A stretch of DNA of 64,000 bases from Pyrenophora tritici-repentis (lineage: Eukaryota; Ascomycota; Dothideomycetes; Pleosporales; Pleosporaceae), in the NCBI RefSeq assembly GCF_003171515.1, contig NC_089390.1, positions 4,092,001 through 4,156,000 of the forward strand, in the 5' to 3' direction. The position numbers and the translations under genes were made by a program. Below the pieces are notes generated by a model, which was not told where the DNA came from, ran no database searches, and was given only the letters and a program-made list of their open reading frames with translations. Of the stretch, positions 54,798 through 64,000 are shown one piece after another. The first letter of the stretch is position 1. Each line of letters starts with the position of its first letter.

Positions 54798-57216
54798 ATT
54801 GGCTGTGGGATTGTGAGATGATGAAATGTCTGGAACAGAGGGGTAGATGTGGTAATCTGATCCGTTGAATGCAGTAGTATATAGGGATAGTGTATTAGTA
54901 ACATTGGCTTGCTTCTCTTTATGTTCGTATGTGTCTTGTAATTGATGGGGATCTTGACAATTGTGATTGAAAGACAGGTCTTACCATAACGATCAGGGAT
55001 GTGGAATCATTGCCTATTCAGATCTGTTAAATTGAGTTATTTGTTTTCAAGACTTGAGCTCGCACGCTGTCATACAGCTTTTTTAAGTTGTAGAATCTGC
55101 AATAACTTACAAGACACTCCACTCGTAGGTATAAAACTATATTCATGCCAACCAATGCACCATCCTACGACAGTGCTGCGTATAGCTCGATTAAGTACTA
55201 TTCTAACCCTCAGACTACTTGCGCTGGCAAGAGAAAAAGGCAATCGAGTGATTTATATATTCCTACGACAGCTTTACGCAAACCCCCTTACCTCAACCGA
55301 ACAGTCACGACAAAACAACAGAGACTAGCCACGCATCACACGAGCCGACGGAAGCCCGTACAACCCCGTTAAACTAACAATCTTTCGATGCCAATAGAAT
55401 TACCTCGTACGACTCAAGCTTCATTTGCAAAGATTCTCGGTATGATTGTGAGATATGCAGGTGCGTGATGTTGAGAGATAAGTACCTAGATTAGTACAGT
55501 GGTGGGTTAAGAACGGCGACCTGGCGGACCGAATATTTATTAGAGAAGGAAGAGACATTGCATATTTTACATGTATTGGTTATGAGGGGAATGTTGATGG
55601 TGGTGATGATGGAGGTATTTGGAGCGCTGTAGCCGCGGGTTGGCCTGAATAGGCTACGCTCGCTCGGGTAACTACGTTTGGATGCAGGGAAGGTCAACGG
55701 TTCATTCTGCATCTGCTATCCACCTCGCGCTTTTGGAGTTGTCCGCCTCATTTTCGGTATTGAAGGAATGCCTAGGTATCTTTACCTCAATCGATACAGT
55801 CTCTTCTCATCAAGGCAGTGCCGTACGTTGTCCTGGTACGCATCGCACAATCGGGCTAATCAATCAATCAATCGGGCCTACGCCAGGCTATTACACCTAT
55901 TTGAGCACCACGAGAGGAGTAGACCTTACTGCCTTTGCTCTCGCCAGCAATATCGAAAGCAAAAAAGTAAATGGCAGGCTTGGCGCTAACGGGGCCACAT
56001 TTTGGGTTCTATTTCGACACCTGTTACCGGAACCATGTTCGGCGAAACCACTATCCTGTGTTGACGCTCTGGACCGCTGCCGGTACTTGCTGCACGGCAC
56101 AGTTTTGTTACCCCCCACCAATAAGATGACGTGAGGTGTTACCCAGTCGTTCCTTCTCTTCAGAACAGACAGCTCGTCTCGGTATACTGCACGCTCGCGC
56201 CCGTTTCTCGGAGAAATTCTTCTTGGAATACATTACCGATCCCGGTTTTTGCACCACACTAATATGGCATTCTCTAGTCTGTAGAACATGAATTAGAGTG
56301 TTTTGAATAGCAACACGATCAGATCACTTGTTGTGTGTTGCGGCCTGGGGTGGTGGTCATCTCCCGCACATGTTTGATCTCCTTCTTAGCGCGTCCCTTT
56401 CATCCCGCTTCTTTCATCACACAACCTCACGGTTCCCGTTCATGCCCGCCACAACAAGCATCACACAAGCTTTTTTGGGTGAAACGAATCTAGACCAGCG
56501 GATTATCCTAGAAATTCACTCTGTCTACTCTGGCTGAAACCGGGATGGGCCTTGCTCGTCGCACGGCACGAAGTTTCGTGATACTTACGCTTCGCCGTGA
56601 TGCTGGCCCGGGTTCAACTAACCGAAGACCAACGACCCGCACATATCGTGGGAATGCTTGATCTTCCGTTTCCACACTCGTCTTTCGTATTGCGCCAACG
56701 CACTTGTTTTCTCTCCAAGGATTTCATCTGGATCCACCCCGTTGTCCCAAGACCAAGAAAGAAAAAGACTTCTCTACCTCTCTTCATCTACAGCCCTCGT
56801 GTTCTTGTAGGGATTTAAATTGTAGTCTCGCTAACGCCAGAGTCTTCCCATGTGGTGGACCGTGAAATTAGCTTATCTCCAGGGCTTCCGAAGCGCAAAT
56901 TTCCACACTACTGTTTGTCCGGTGGCGCTGTCACTTGGGTGCCGCGGGTTTAGTGTAATGAGATGGCTGTGCCGCAGGAAGAGTACATGTACTTGGGAGG
57001 GTACGCTGTTTTGTTGGTTTTTCCTTCAGCATCGCAAAAGTCGAACTTTAGTCACTCCTTTTCATAATTGCATCTTGCAAAATAGCCGCTGTGTCGGTTC
57101 GGTTTTCTTACAGAAGTCGTTGATACGATTCTTTATTATCCTCGTCATCTTTCGTTGCCAGTTTCTAGAAAAAACATCATATCGACATATCCATCATCAG
57201 CTAAGGATCATCCACA
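54798..57216. other. Gene-free spacer, 2.4 kb
   Basis: Short ORFs only, with T-rich stretches leading to the expansin-like gene. No RNA gene or repeat recognised. Confidence 0.45.
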
Positions 57217-58410
57217 ATGAAGGGTGCTATATTCTCCATCCTGCCCTTTGTGGGCCTCGCTTTCGCTCAGGAGTCGGCTTGCCCTGCTGAGCCCGACGAG
57301 ACGATTACCGAGACTGAAGTCGAGACTGTCTACAAGACTGCCACTCCAACACCTGCGCTTGTTGCAGATGCCACCACCAGCCCGGGCTCTTGCGGACCAA
57401 GCATCGTCTCAGTCACTATGACTGAGAAGGTATATGTCACGGTCACCTACACTTCTGGTACCTATGTCACTCCCGATGCTGTCAAGACTATCGACGTTAC
57501 TTCAACGTCCACCCTCGACATATATACAACCGTCACTCTCCACCCATCTGGCAGCGTCCACCCATCTGGCGGCTATTTCAGCAACTCGACCACCGTCGCC
57601 CTCTTCAAGCCCTCTCAGCTCCTGAGCTCTGCTCCAGCAACCCACACTCCCATCCCTCCCCCACGCCCAACTACAACCATGTCAACAATCGCCGCCCTCA
57701 AGCCCACATCGTCCACCCCCTCCCCAGCCGCAGCAACCTCCACCTCCGCATCCCCCTCTGCCACCGCCGCCACCGTCGCCCCTCCCACCACGCAAACCAA
57801 AGCCGGCACCACCAAGCGCGGCTCCGCCACATGGTACGGCGGCAACCTCTCCGGCGGTACCTGCTCCTTCGTCGGCTACACGATCCCGGCCGGCATCTAC
57901 GGCACCGCAATCTCAGACTTCAACTGGGACACTGCCGGCGCGTGCGGCACCTGTGTGAGCGTCACAGGCCCCAAGGGCAACACAGTCAAAGCGATGGTCG
58001 TAGACCAATGCCCAGGCTGCGGTCCTAACCACCTCGATCTCTTCCCCGATGGCTTCGCCGCCCTCGCCAGCCCCAACGCCGGCAACATCACCGTCGACTG
58101 GGCCGTTGTCCCCTGCGGCATCTCCTCCCCCATTGTTCTCAAGAACAAATCCGGCACCAGCAAGTTCTGGTTCAGCATGCAGGTTATGAATGCCAACGTA
58201 GGCGTTGCTAAGCTCGAGGTCTCGACTGATGGCGGTGCGTCATGGAAACAGACCAAGAGGCAGCCGTATAACTTTTTTGAGAATCCCGCGGGCTTTGGCA
58301 CGGATGCTGTTGATGTGAGGGTCACGAGTACGGATGGTAAGAGTATTGTTGTTAAGAATGTGGGGATCAAGTCGGAGTCTAAGACTACGGCTGGTGGTAA
58401 CTTTGCCTAA
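57217..58410 (+). CDS. Secreted expansin-like protein
   Basis: A single exon of 397 residues. The signal peptide is 1-17 (MKGAIFSILPFVGLAFA). A Thr/Ser/Pro-rich, probably O-glycosylated stalk runs to about 200. The double-psi beta-barrel at about 201-300 opens RGSATWYGGNLSGGTCSFVG and contains GACGTCVSVTG, MVVDQCPGCGPNHLDLFPDGF (catalytic-type Asp263 and the HLD motif) and DWAVVPCG. A C-terminal beta-sandwich of the expansin/CBM63 type follows, with WFSMQVMNANVGVAKLEVS and WKQTKRQPYNFF. Expansins and loosenins loosen cellulose or fungal walls without hydrolysis. Substrate and host role are unknown. Strong C-ending codon bias in the stalk suggests high expression. Confidence 0.92.
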   Translation: MKGAIFSILPFVGLAFAQESACPAEPDETITETEVETVYKTATPTPALVADATTSPGSCGPSIVSVTMTEKVYVTVTYTSGTYVTPDAVKTIDVTSTSTLDIYTTVTLHPSGSVHPSGGYFSNSTTVALFKPSQLLSSAPATHTPIPPPRPTTTMSTIAALKPTSSTPSPAAATSTSASPSATAATVAPPTTQTKAGTTKRGSATWYGGNLSGGTCSFVGYTIPAGIYGTAISDFNWDTAGACGTCVSVTGPKGNTVKAMVVDQCPGCGPNHLDLFPDGFAALASPNAGNITVDWAVVPCGISSPIVLKNKSGTSKFWFSMQVMNANVGVAKLEVSTDGGASWKQTKRQPYNFFENPAGFGTDAVDVRVTSTDGKSIVVKNVGIKSESKTTAGGNFA

Positions 58411-59019
58411 GTTTAGCCACACGTGTGTCTGTGGTGGGTGGGGGGTAAGGCTGGCTGCCTGATTCACTGTGATCGGGTAGTGATGGCTGTGGGTTATTGA
58501 TTTTTCTTATCTTGATGATGGGATTGGTTTATTTGATTCTTCATGTTTCTCCTTTTCTTCTAACACTTTTTTCCCTTCTTTTTGTTCTCTTCTTCTTTGT
58601 ATCTACATTAGCACTTGGCATATTTTCTATCCTTAAGGCTAGTTATACCAGCGCCTAGTTTCGCCGGTAAAAATCTTATTCCACACCACACTTATTTATT
58701 CAAATGTATAACTAGTTATATGAAGTACACTTTCTCCCACTTTGGCAATCACTGAAAAAGTATTCTCGTCATGCAAATTTGTCGGGAAATGTTCATATCT
58801 AAATTCACTTTCTTTGCTCGCTCGTTACTACCGTAGGCCATTCGATCTATCGTATCAATGTACATGACATCTAAAGCGTTCAACATTACAAATCATCATA
58901 GCAAGGGGGTTGACTGGTTGTCCGGCACAAAAACAACAACAACAAAAAGACCCAGAAAACAACACAAACCCAATATGAACAAGAAGGAAGAAAAATCTAA
59001 TATTCATCTTTCCTAAAAA
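58411..59019. other. Convergent spacer, expansin-like / NIPA-type
   Basis: 600 bp, T-rich then A-rich, consistent with facing 3' UTRs. No other feature. Confidence 0.5.
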
Positions 59020-61198
59020 TTACCTTTCTCTCTCCAAATCCCTTACCACCTCTTCACCATTCAAATCCTCTCTGCTGCCCTGACCCCTGATTCCCCTCCA
59101 AATACCATTCAGCGTCCCACTGAGACTTCTTCCTCTGCCCATCCTAGCAGGTGTGACGGCGCCGCCATCTGAAGGGCCGATACTCTCCCTTGTTTGGCGT
59201 CTAGTAAGCGGCTCGCCCAGTACGAGCATGCCGCCCACATCTTCCCCTTCTCTGGCTCGGAGACCGAGTAAACTGTGCTGCCGGCGTATGCTTCCTCCGC
59301 GCTTGAGATCTTGCACCATGGTGCTGAGACTGGTGCTTAGAGGGCTTGCGAGTAGCGGACCGGCGATGCTGTTACGTGCGCTCTGAACGCGGTCTCCGGT
59401 TCGTAGACGGCGAAGTGGTGGCTGCGAGCCTGGTGTGACGGGCGCTTCGTTGTATGATCTTCCACGCGTAGGTGTCTCTGGGACCGCGCGGTTGGGGTCG
59501 GAGATGGATACTAGGGGTGGAGGTGCGGCTTCAGATGGAAGCACAGGTGTCGATGTATGACGGTTTAGTGGTGGTGTTCGGTACTCGGGCTCGTTGCCTT
59601 GGGCCCATGGGTTGGCCATGATGGATGACATGATGTCGGCAGTGGCGGGTCGAGTTGGATTTGGAGGTGTAATTGGCTCTGGTATGACTCTAATATTTGG
59701 TGTTGAGGGTCGAGTATCCTCGTCACGGTAGCGCGAATGGATCTCGATAGGTGGCGATAGTGGACGTGTTGTTGATGAGCGTCGGGTACTTGTAGTGACT
59801 TGGTCGCTCCTTCCATCGACTTCATCTGTGTACCGCTCGCCAGCCATATGGACAACTTCTTCCGATTCTGGTTCGCGATCGTCCTCATCGTCTTCCTCTT
59901 CCCGCCCGGGCCGTCCGCTTGTAATGAGCCAGACGCCAAAGAATGTTAAAGCGCATCCACCGACAAACTTGCCAGCATCCTCTGCCGAAGTTCTTTCAAA
60001 GTCTCGATAGAGTACGGCGGATCCACCAATGACGGAAAGAGTGAAGAGGACGAACTGGACAGGAATGACCTGGGTGGCGTCGAATCGTTGGAGCGCCCTA
60101 TTGATGTATTTGATCTGCATGACTGCAGTGCCAACAAGGATAGCAACGAGTAGATAAAAGACTGGGAAAGTGATGGCGCGCCAGAGCGTGTACGAGAGTA
60201 ATGAAGCGACCCCCTTGGTTGAGAGCGCTGTGTATCCACCTAGAACTAATGTCAGTCATCACAGTTGGTCCAGAAGGCGAGATCAACATACCAAATAGTC
60301 CCACAAGGCCCAAATCGATCAAGATGTTCTTTTCTCCATAGCGATTACTCGCAACCATCAAAACCATAATGACGCCAACAGTGATGCCCAAGTAAGTCTC
60401 GAACTCCCATCTCCTAATGAGATCCCAGACTTCACCAGGGCCCAGCTTGGGGTTGTTGTCGTTTGCAGAAAGTACCACGGTAACAGCGCCTCCAACCGCG
60501 ATAATAACACCAAGGGCGTCCCGCTTGCGAAAAGGCTCCTTGAGCATGAACGGCGCAATGATGCAGTTGCTGATTAGAGCGACTACACCAAGAGGCGAAA
60601 CGATGGACGCGGGCGCGAAACCATAAGCTAAAAAGTTGCCGCATTCTCCAACAGTCATGAGGATTATGCCAAACCACCAGTAGGGCGACTTGAGGTATGA
60701 TGTTTGCTTGTAGGCCGCTTCTTCGGTTCCCGACCTTGTGCTGTCGTCCCTCTCCACCCCTGGTCTCTTCTGCGACTGTGATTGTGGAATGAGCGGATCC
60801 GACTCGGTCGCTTCGACCATGTGACGGCCAGCCACGTCTCTCTGCTCAACCATATCCTCATGGTGCTGAGGCTTGCGCTGGCCAGCATTCTTGGTGGCCT
60901 CGTCCGCTAGCCTCTGCAAGCTCAAGCTAGAGGCGTTCCTCTTCTTCCTTTGTCGCTCCTTTTCTTGCCATTCTCTGTCCAGCCGTATATGCGCATACCG
61001 CTGCATGTTGAGCGCAAAAGATATCAAGACATTTCCTATTATCGCGGTGAGGATGCCGATAAGACTGCTCCAGTTCTCCGTGTATCCATCTCCGGTTCCA
61101 GGTCTGTCTTTCGCGATCCATGATAAGGCATTAGGTGGTATTATGCTCGTTATGGGTGTCGCTGGACCAGCAGCGACGTGGGTGGGGGGTATATGCAT
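59020..61198 (-). CDS. NIPA-type magnesium transporter with long cytoplasmic tail
   Basis: Exons 60292-61198 and 59020-60239 give 708 residues. The NIPA (DUF803) family belongs to the drug/metabolite transporter clan and moves Mg2+. After the first span (LIGILTAIIGNVLISFALNMQRYAH) there is a charged loop to about 170. The NIPA core follows: SPYWWFGIILMTVGECGNFLAYGFAP, ASIVSPLGVVALISNCIIAPF and GVIIAVGGAVTVVLSA, then GGYTALSTKGVASLL, PVFYLLVAILVGTAV, YINRALQRFDATQVIPVQFVLFT and GCALTFFGVWLITSGR. About nine spans end near 430. The rest is a Ser/Pro/Arg-rich tail likely to be phosphorylated. The 52-bp intron has a GTATGT donor and CTAG acceptor. The start at 61198 is the first ATG; the metal is inferred from family. 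Confidence 0.9.
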
Positions 61199-62048
61199 TG
61201 CGTCGGTCGGGTTGCGGGTCGTGACGCGGAAGTTTGAACCGAGCGTGTGGTGGCTCGTGGGGCTGGTGATGGTAAGACGGAAAGACTATGTACAGCGTCC
61301 AAACAACGCACGCGTAACGTTATATCGGCTTTCCAAGGCAAGGAATACAGGGCGACATGTTTGTTGTGAGCGCAGTATGGTAAATGTTGGCGGTGCACTG
61401 CAGCATTGCTTGGGCCGGCTCCCGCGACGTTTGCAGGGTTCTTCTCGGGATATCTTTCACATGACGACAAGGCGATCCAAGCGCGACATGCAGACGCATC
61501 CATGAATGCTGTCCCACGCTAACCGTCACTCTGCATACGACATCAGCCCCGACTTTTGACGCCTCGCATGAAGCCGCCATAGTGCTGTCACGCTGAAACT
61601 TTGGTTTGTACCTTAGTTGAAAGTCCTGAGCCTTCCCACAACCATGTCCTTGACGACTCCAGGGCTGGGCGGCCTATAAAGCAGGATGATAATCATCATT
61701 GCGCTCCTTCTTTTTCCCTCACCATTCCACTACTTCTAGAAAGCTCCAGTATCTGTCTCATGCATCGCGTTAGCATATCCCTTCCCAAAACACTCGTTCC
61801 AGTTTGGGTCCTTTACATTCGGGCATGTACCACGTCACTTGCAAGACACAAATCGAGTCAAGACAGATCCACAAGGTGAAATATAGCTATATCGTACACT
61901 ATCCCACCCATCTCGATGCCATGTCGTGTAAACTGTTCGAGCCTGGACGGCGAAGATTTTCCCATGTGCACCCCAGTACGCCTCCATGTATGCAGACGCT
62001 ACTCGCTATGCTTTTAACCCGCCCACTTCACTTTCAAACCTGGCTACT
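61199..62048. other. Spacer between NIPA-type gene and CBP80 gene
   Basis: 850 bp upstream of the NIPA-type gene and downstream of the CBP80 gene. No gene or repeat seen; ORFs here are short or antisense. Confidence 0.45.
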
Positions 62049-64000
62049 TCAGCCAAGTGACATCTGTGCCTCGCCGTTTATGGCCTCAGCAACGCCATTA
62101 CCGTCCTGCTCCATGCTCTCAGCAACCACATCGGGTTCAGCAGCAAGGAGCTTGATGCGTGCTTCGACAGCCTCTTCGCCAACAACAGATTCCTCAACCT
62201 GTGCCTTGCGGATGAAGACAGTGTGCCAGCGCTTGCCCCACGCCTTGATGAGTTGAACTTCCTCGTCAGTGAGCTCGCCGTTGGATGACTTTTCGACCAA
62301 AGTGTCAGCAGATCCCTCTGCTACGCCGCGCATGGAATCTTCAATGTACTTGAACAACTCCCGTGCGTTGTCTCGATCCTTGGCAAGCGTGGCCTCTACC
62401 ATTTCGGTTTGCTCTTGCTGAAGACCCTTTTGGAGGCGAGCAGATGCGATTTGACGGTTACGGTTCGTAACCTTGGCGACTGTGTTGGACACCATCTCAA
62501 ATACCCAGCTCTCAGTCAACGCCTCACCGGCGCCCATGTGACTGCCAAACACCCACTGCACCACCGTCATAGGCGCAAGGATGGTGTAGTTGAGCAAGAT
62601 GTCAATGATACGGACTGCGACACCAGGCTGGTCTTTCCAGTACTCAACAACGCTGGCCACGATCTGACGACGTGCAACCTCGTTTTGGGAAATTTCCAGC
62701 AGCCGATCCTTGCCTCGCTCGATGCAGGATAGAACGTGAGACAGTGACTTGGCTCCCAGACGGCAGATGGCGGTGACAAAGGCATCTGTTGACGGCACAA
62801 GGACTTCAGTGATGCCTTGTTCGAGTGCTTTCTCGTGGATGCTGTCAATAGTGGCTTGGATTTCCTCTGATGTGGCCTTCTTCCTGAGTTGGGTGAGCAA
62901 CATCTGGCCTTCCGCAGCATATGGGGTGTCTACTGTAATGTCAGCAATGGTCATGTTAGTTTCTTCATTGAGCATACCTTGATTGTCGTACTTGAAGTCA
63001 GGGCTGTTATCTGCATCAAGTCGCTCGGGGATCATAGAATGCATCGGCTCTGGCAGTGTAGACCGAATGCGCTTTGCAAATGAAAGCCGGATCTCCTTGT
63101 CTAGTGTAGCAAGGATGAATGCCTTCTTCGGATGCAAGTTAGAGAGCTCGAGGTCCTCAAGCCTAAGGTGGAATTAGTTTGACTATGCACTGAGACAATA
63201 TCGACTTACCATTCAGTCCACCTCCACCTGAACTCGAAGTTGCTGAGATGATGGGAGAACCAATCTAAGAATCGGTAGCCTAGCTCAAGATCCATCATGG
63301 GCAGATTCTTGTAGATGGTACGGATCGCTCGGCCCAGTGACGGGGCAATGGCGGCAGGTGCAACCTTGCAACATTGGGTGATGAGGGCATGGTAATACAC
63401 AAGTTTGTGTTCTGCGCTAGGCAACTTGAATAGCTGCGAGAAGATTGCATCAATGATCATATCCTCGGACTTGTACTGAACTTTGTCGCCAACCAGCTCG
63501 CGGAACTTGTCAAACGGTGAACCGCGCTTGGCAAAGATGTCAACAGACCAGTAGCAGTCGACATCTACGAGGAACTTGGCAACCATCTCACGGTTAAAGT
63601 CCAGTTGATTGATGGTGTCGACGATAGCATCTCGAACAAGCGATGATGCAATATCTGTGGTCTTGGGAACGGTGTCGACTTCTTGGTCGGCAAACAGGGA
63701 GAAATAGGCCTCTGGAAAGACCGGCCGAGGACCGGGATTGACGGGAGATGGGATGATGAATGTAGGGAAGGCATGAGTCTGTGGGGCCGTGGGTAGGGCG
63801 TCCTCATCCTTGGCCATCATCCTACGTAGAGCATCGACGTCGACACGCGGAATGCACCTAAGCTCGAATCCATTCTCAGCCTCAACCGAAAGTTGTGCCT
63901 GAAGAAGGCCGATGACACTGTTGTAGTTGACTGGCTTCGACTCAAAATCGCCCACGTATGAATGAATGAGGCTCTCGATAGGGACAGCGTTGCTCGCCAC
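62049..64000 (-). CDS. CBC1: Nuclear cap-binding complex large subunit CBP80, 3' part
   Basis: Exons 63210-64000 and 62049-63162 give 634 visible residues; the 5' part lies beyond base 64000, where the frame is open without an ATG. CBP80 with CBP20 binds the 5' cap of nascent RNA polymerase II transcripts and aids splicing, export and decay. The visible part has helical-repeat (MIF4G-type) sequence: IPSPVNPGPRPVFPEAYFSLF, DFNREMVAKFLVDVDCYW, LGYRFLDWFSHHLSNFEFRWRW. After the intron it continues WLEDLELSNLHPKKAFI, LDKEIRLSFAKRI, VEYWKDQPGVAVRIIDILLNYTILAP and WVFG. FSHHLSNFEFRWRW followed by W is a strong CBP80 signature. The 47-bp intron is canonical. Confidence 0.93.

Overview
The window is from an ascomycete genome, most probably a Dothideomycete of the Pleosporales type. 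Genes are split by short introns (mostly 48-75 bp) with GTAAGT/GTATGT-like donors, CTAAC/CTGAC-like branch sites and CAG/TAG acceptors. Intergenic gaps are mostly 0.3-2 kb. The gene set is fungal: a Pbn1-type GPI mannosyltransferase subunit, a CYS3-type bZIP, a hybrid histidine kinase, an expansin-like secreted protein and an 8-cysteine GPI protein. The genus is an inference. No bacterial or viral features were seen. Exon borders below were worked out by hand from splice signals and reading-frame continuity.

Layout. 1-1064: 3' part of a leucine-rich-repeat gene. 1.7-8.9 kb: an Rcf3-like mitochondrial protein, a Derlin, a promethin/LDAF1-like lipid-droplet protein (minus), RNA polymerase I subunit A49, and a small hydrophilic protein. 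8.9-11.5 kb: decayed DNA with a metzincin-protease pseudogene. 11.6-22.3 kb: mitochondrial HSP60, cofilin, GET5 (minus), NOP2 and a seven-exon hexose transporter with a roughly 1 kb upstream cluster of SYGGRG (CreA-type) sites. 23.1-24.4 kb: a Myb/SANT-like nuclear protein (minus). 24.5-33.1 kb: a gene-poor island of about 8.6 kb. 33.1-35.7 kb: a fragmentary unknown gene and a J-domain protein (both minus). 36.5-42.4 kb: CYS3-type bZIP, a HET-type fragment, an ABHD11/Imo32-like hydrolase, and a TcsA/Fos-1-type hybrid kinase (minus). 42.4-45.1 kb: AT-rich spacer and a second pseudogene. 45.2-52.2 kb: SARAF-like (minus), PBN1, AOS1 (minus), and a conserved-looking unknown protein. 52.2-58.4 kb: gene-sparse, with a GPI-anchored cysteine-rich protein and an expansin-like protein. 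59.0-64.0 kb: a NIPA-type magnesium transporter and the cap-binding subunit CBP80 (both minus; the latter is cut by the window edge).

Most genes are housekeeping and unrelated in pathway. A loose ER/membrane theme recurs: Derlin (ERAD), GET5 (tail-anchored insertion), SARAF (ER calcium) and PBN1 (GPI assembly). Four gene pairs are head-to-head with gaps of 268-519 bp and probably share promoters. I did not find a new multi-gene system. The most useful leads are the CreA-site cluster with an 18-bp palindrome, the degenerate CGTGAAA array beside the Myb-like gene, alternative-splicing possibilities in GET5, the LDAF1-like gene and the GPI protein, and relics with RIP-like substitutions.
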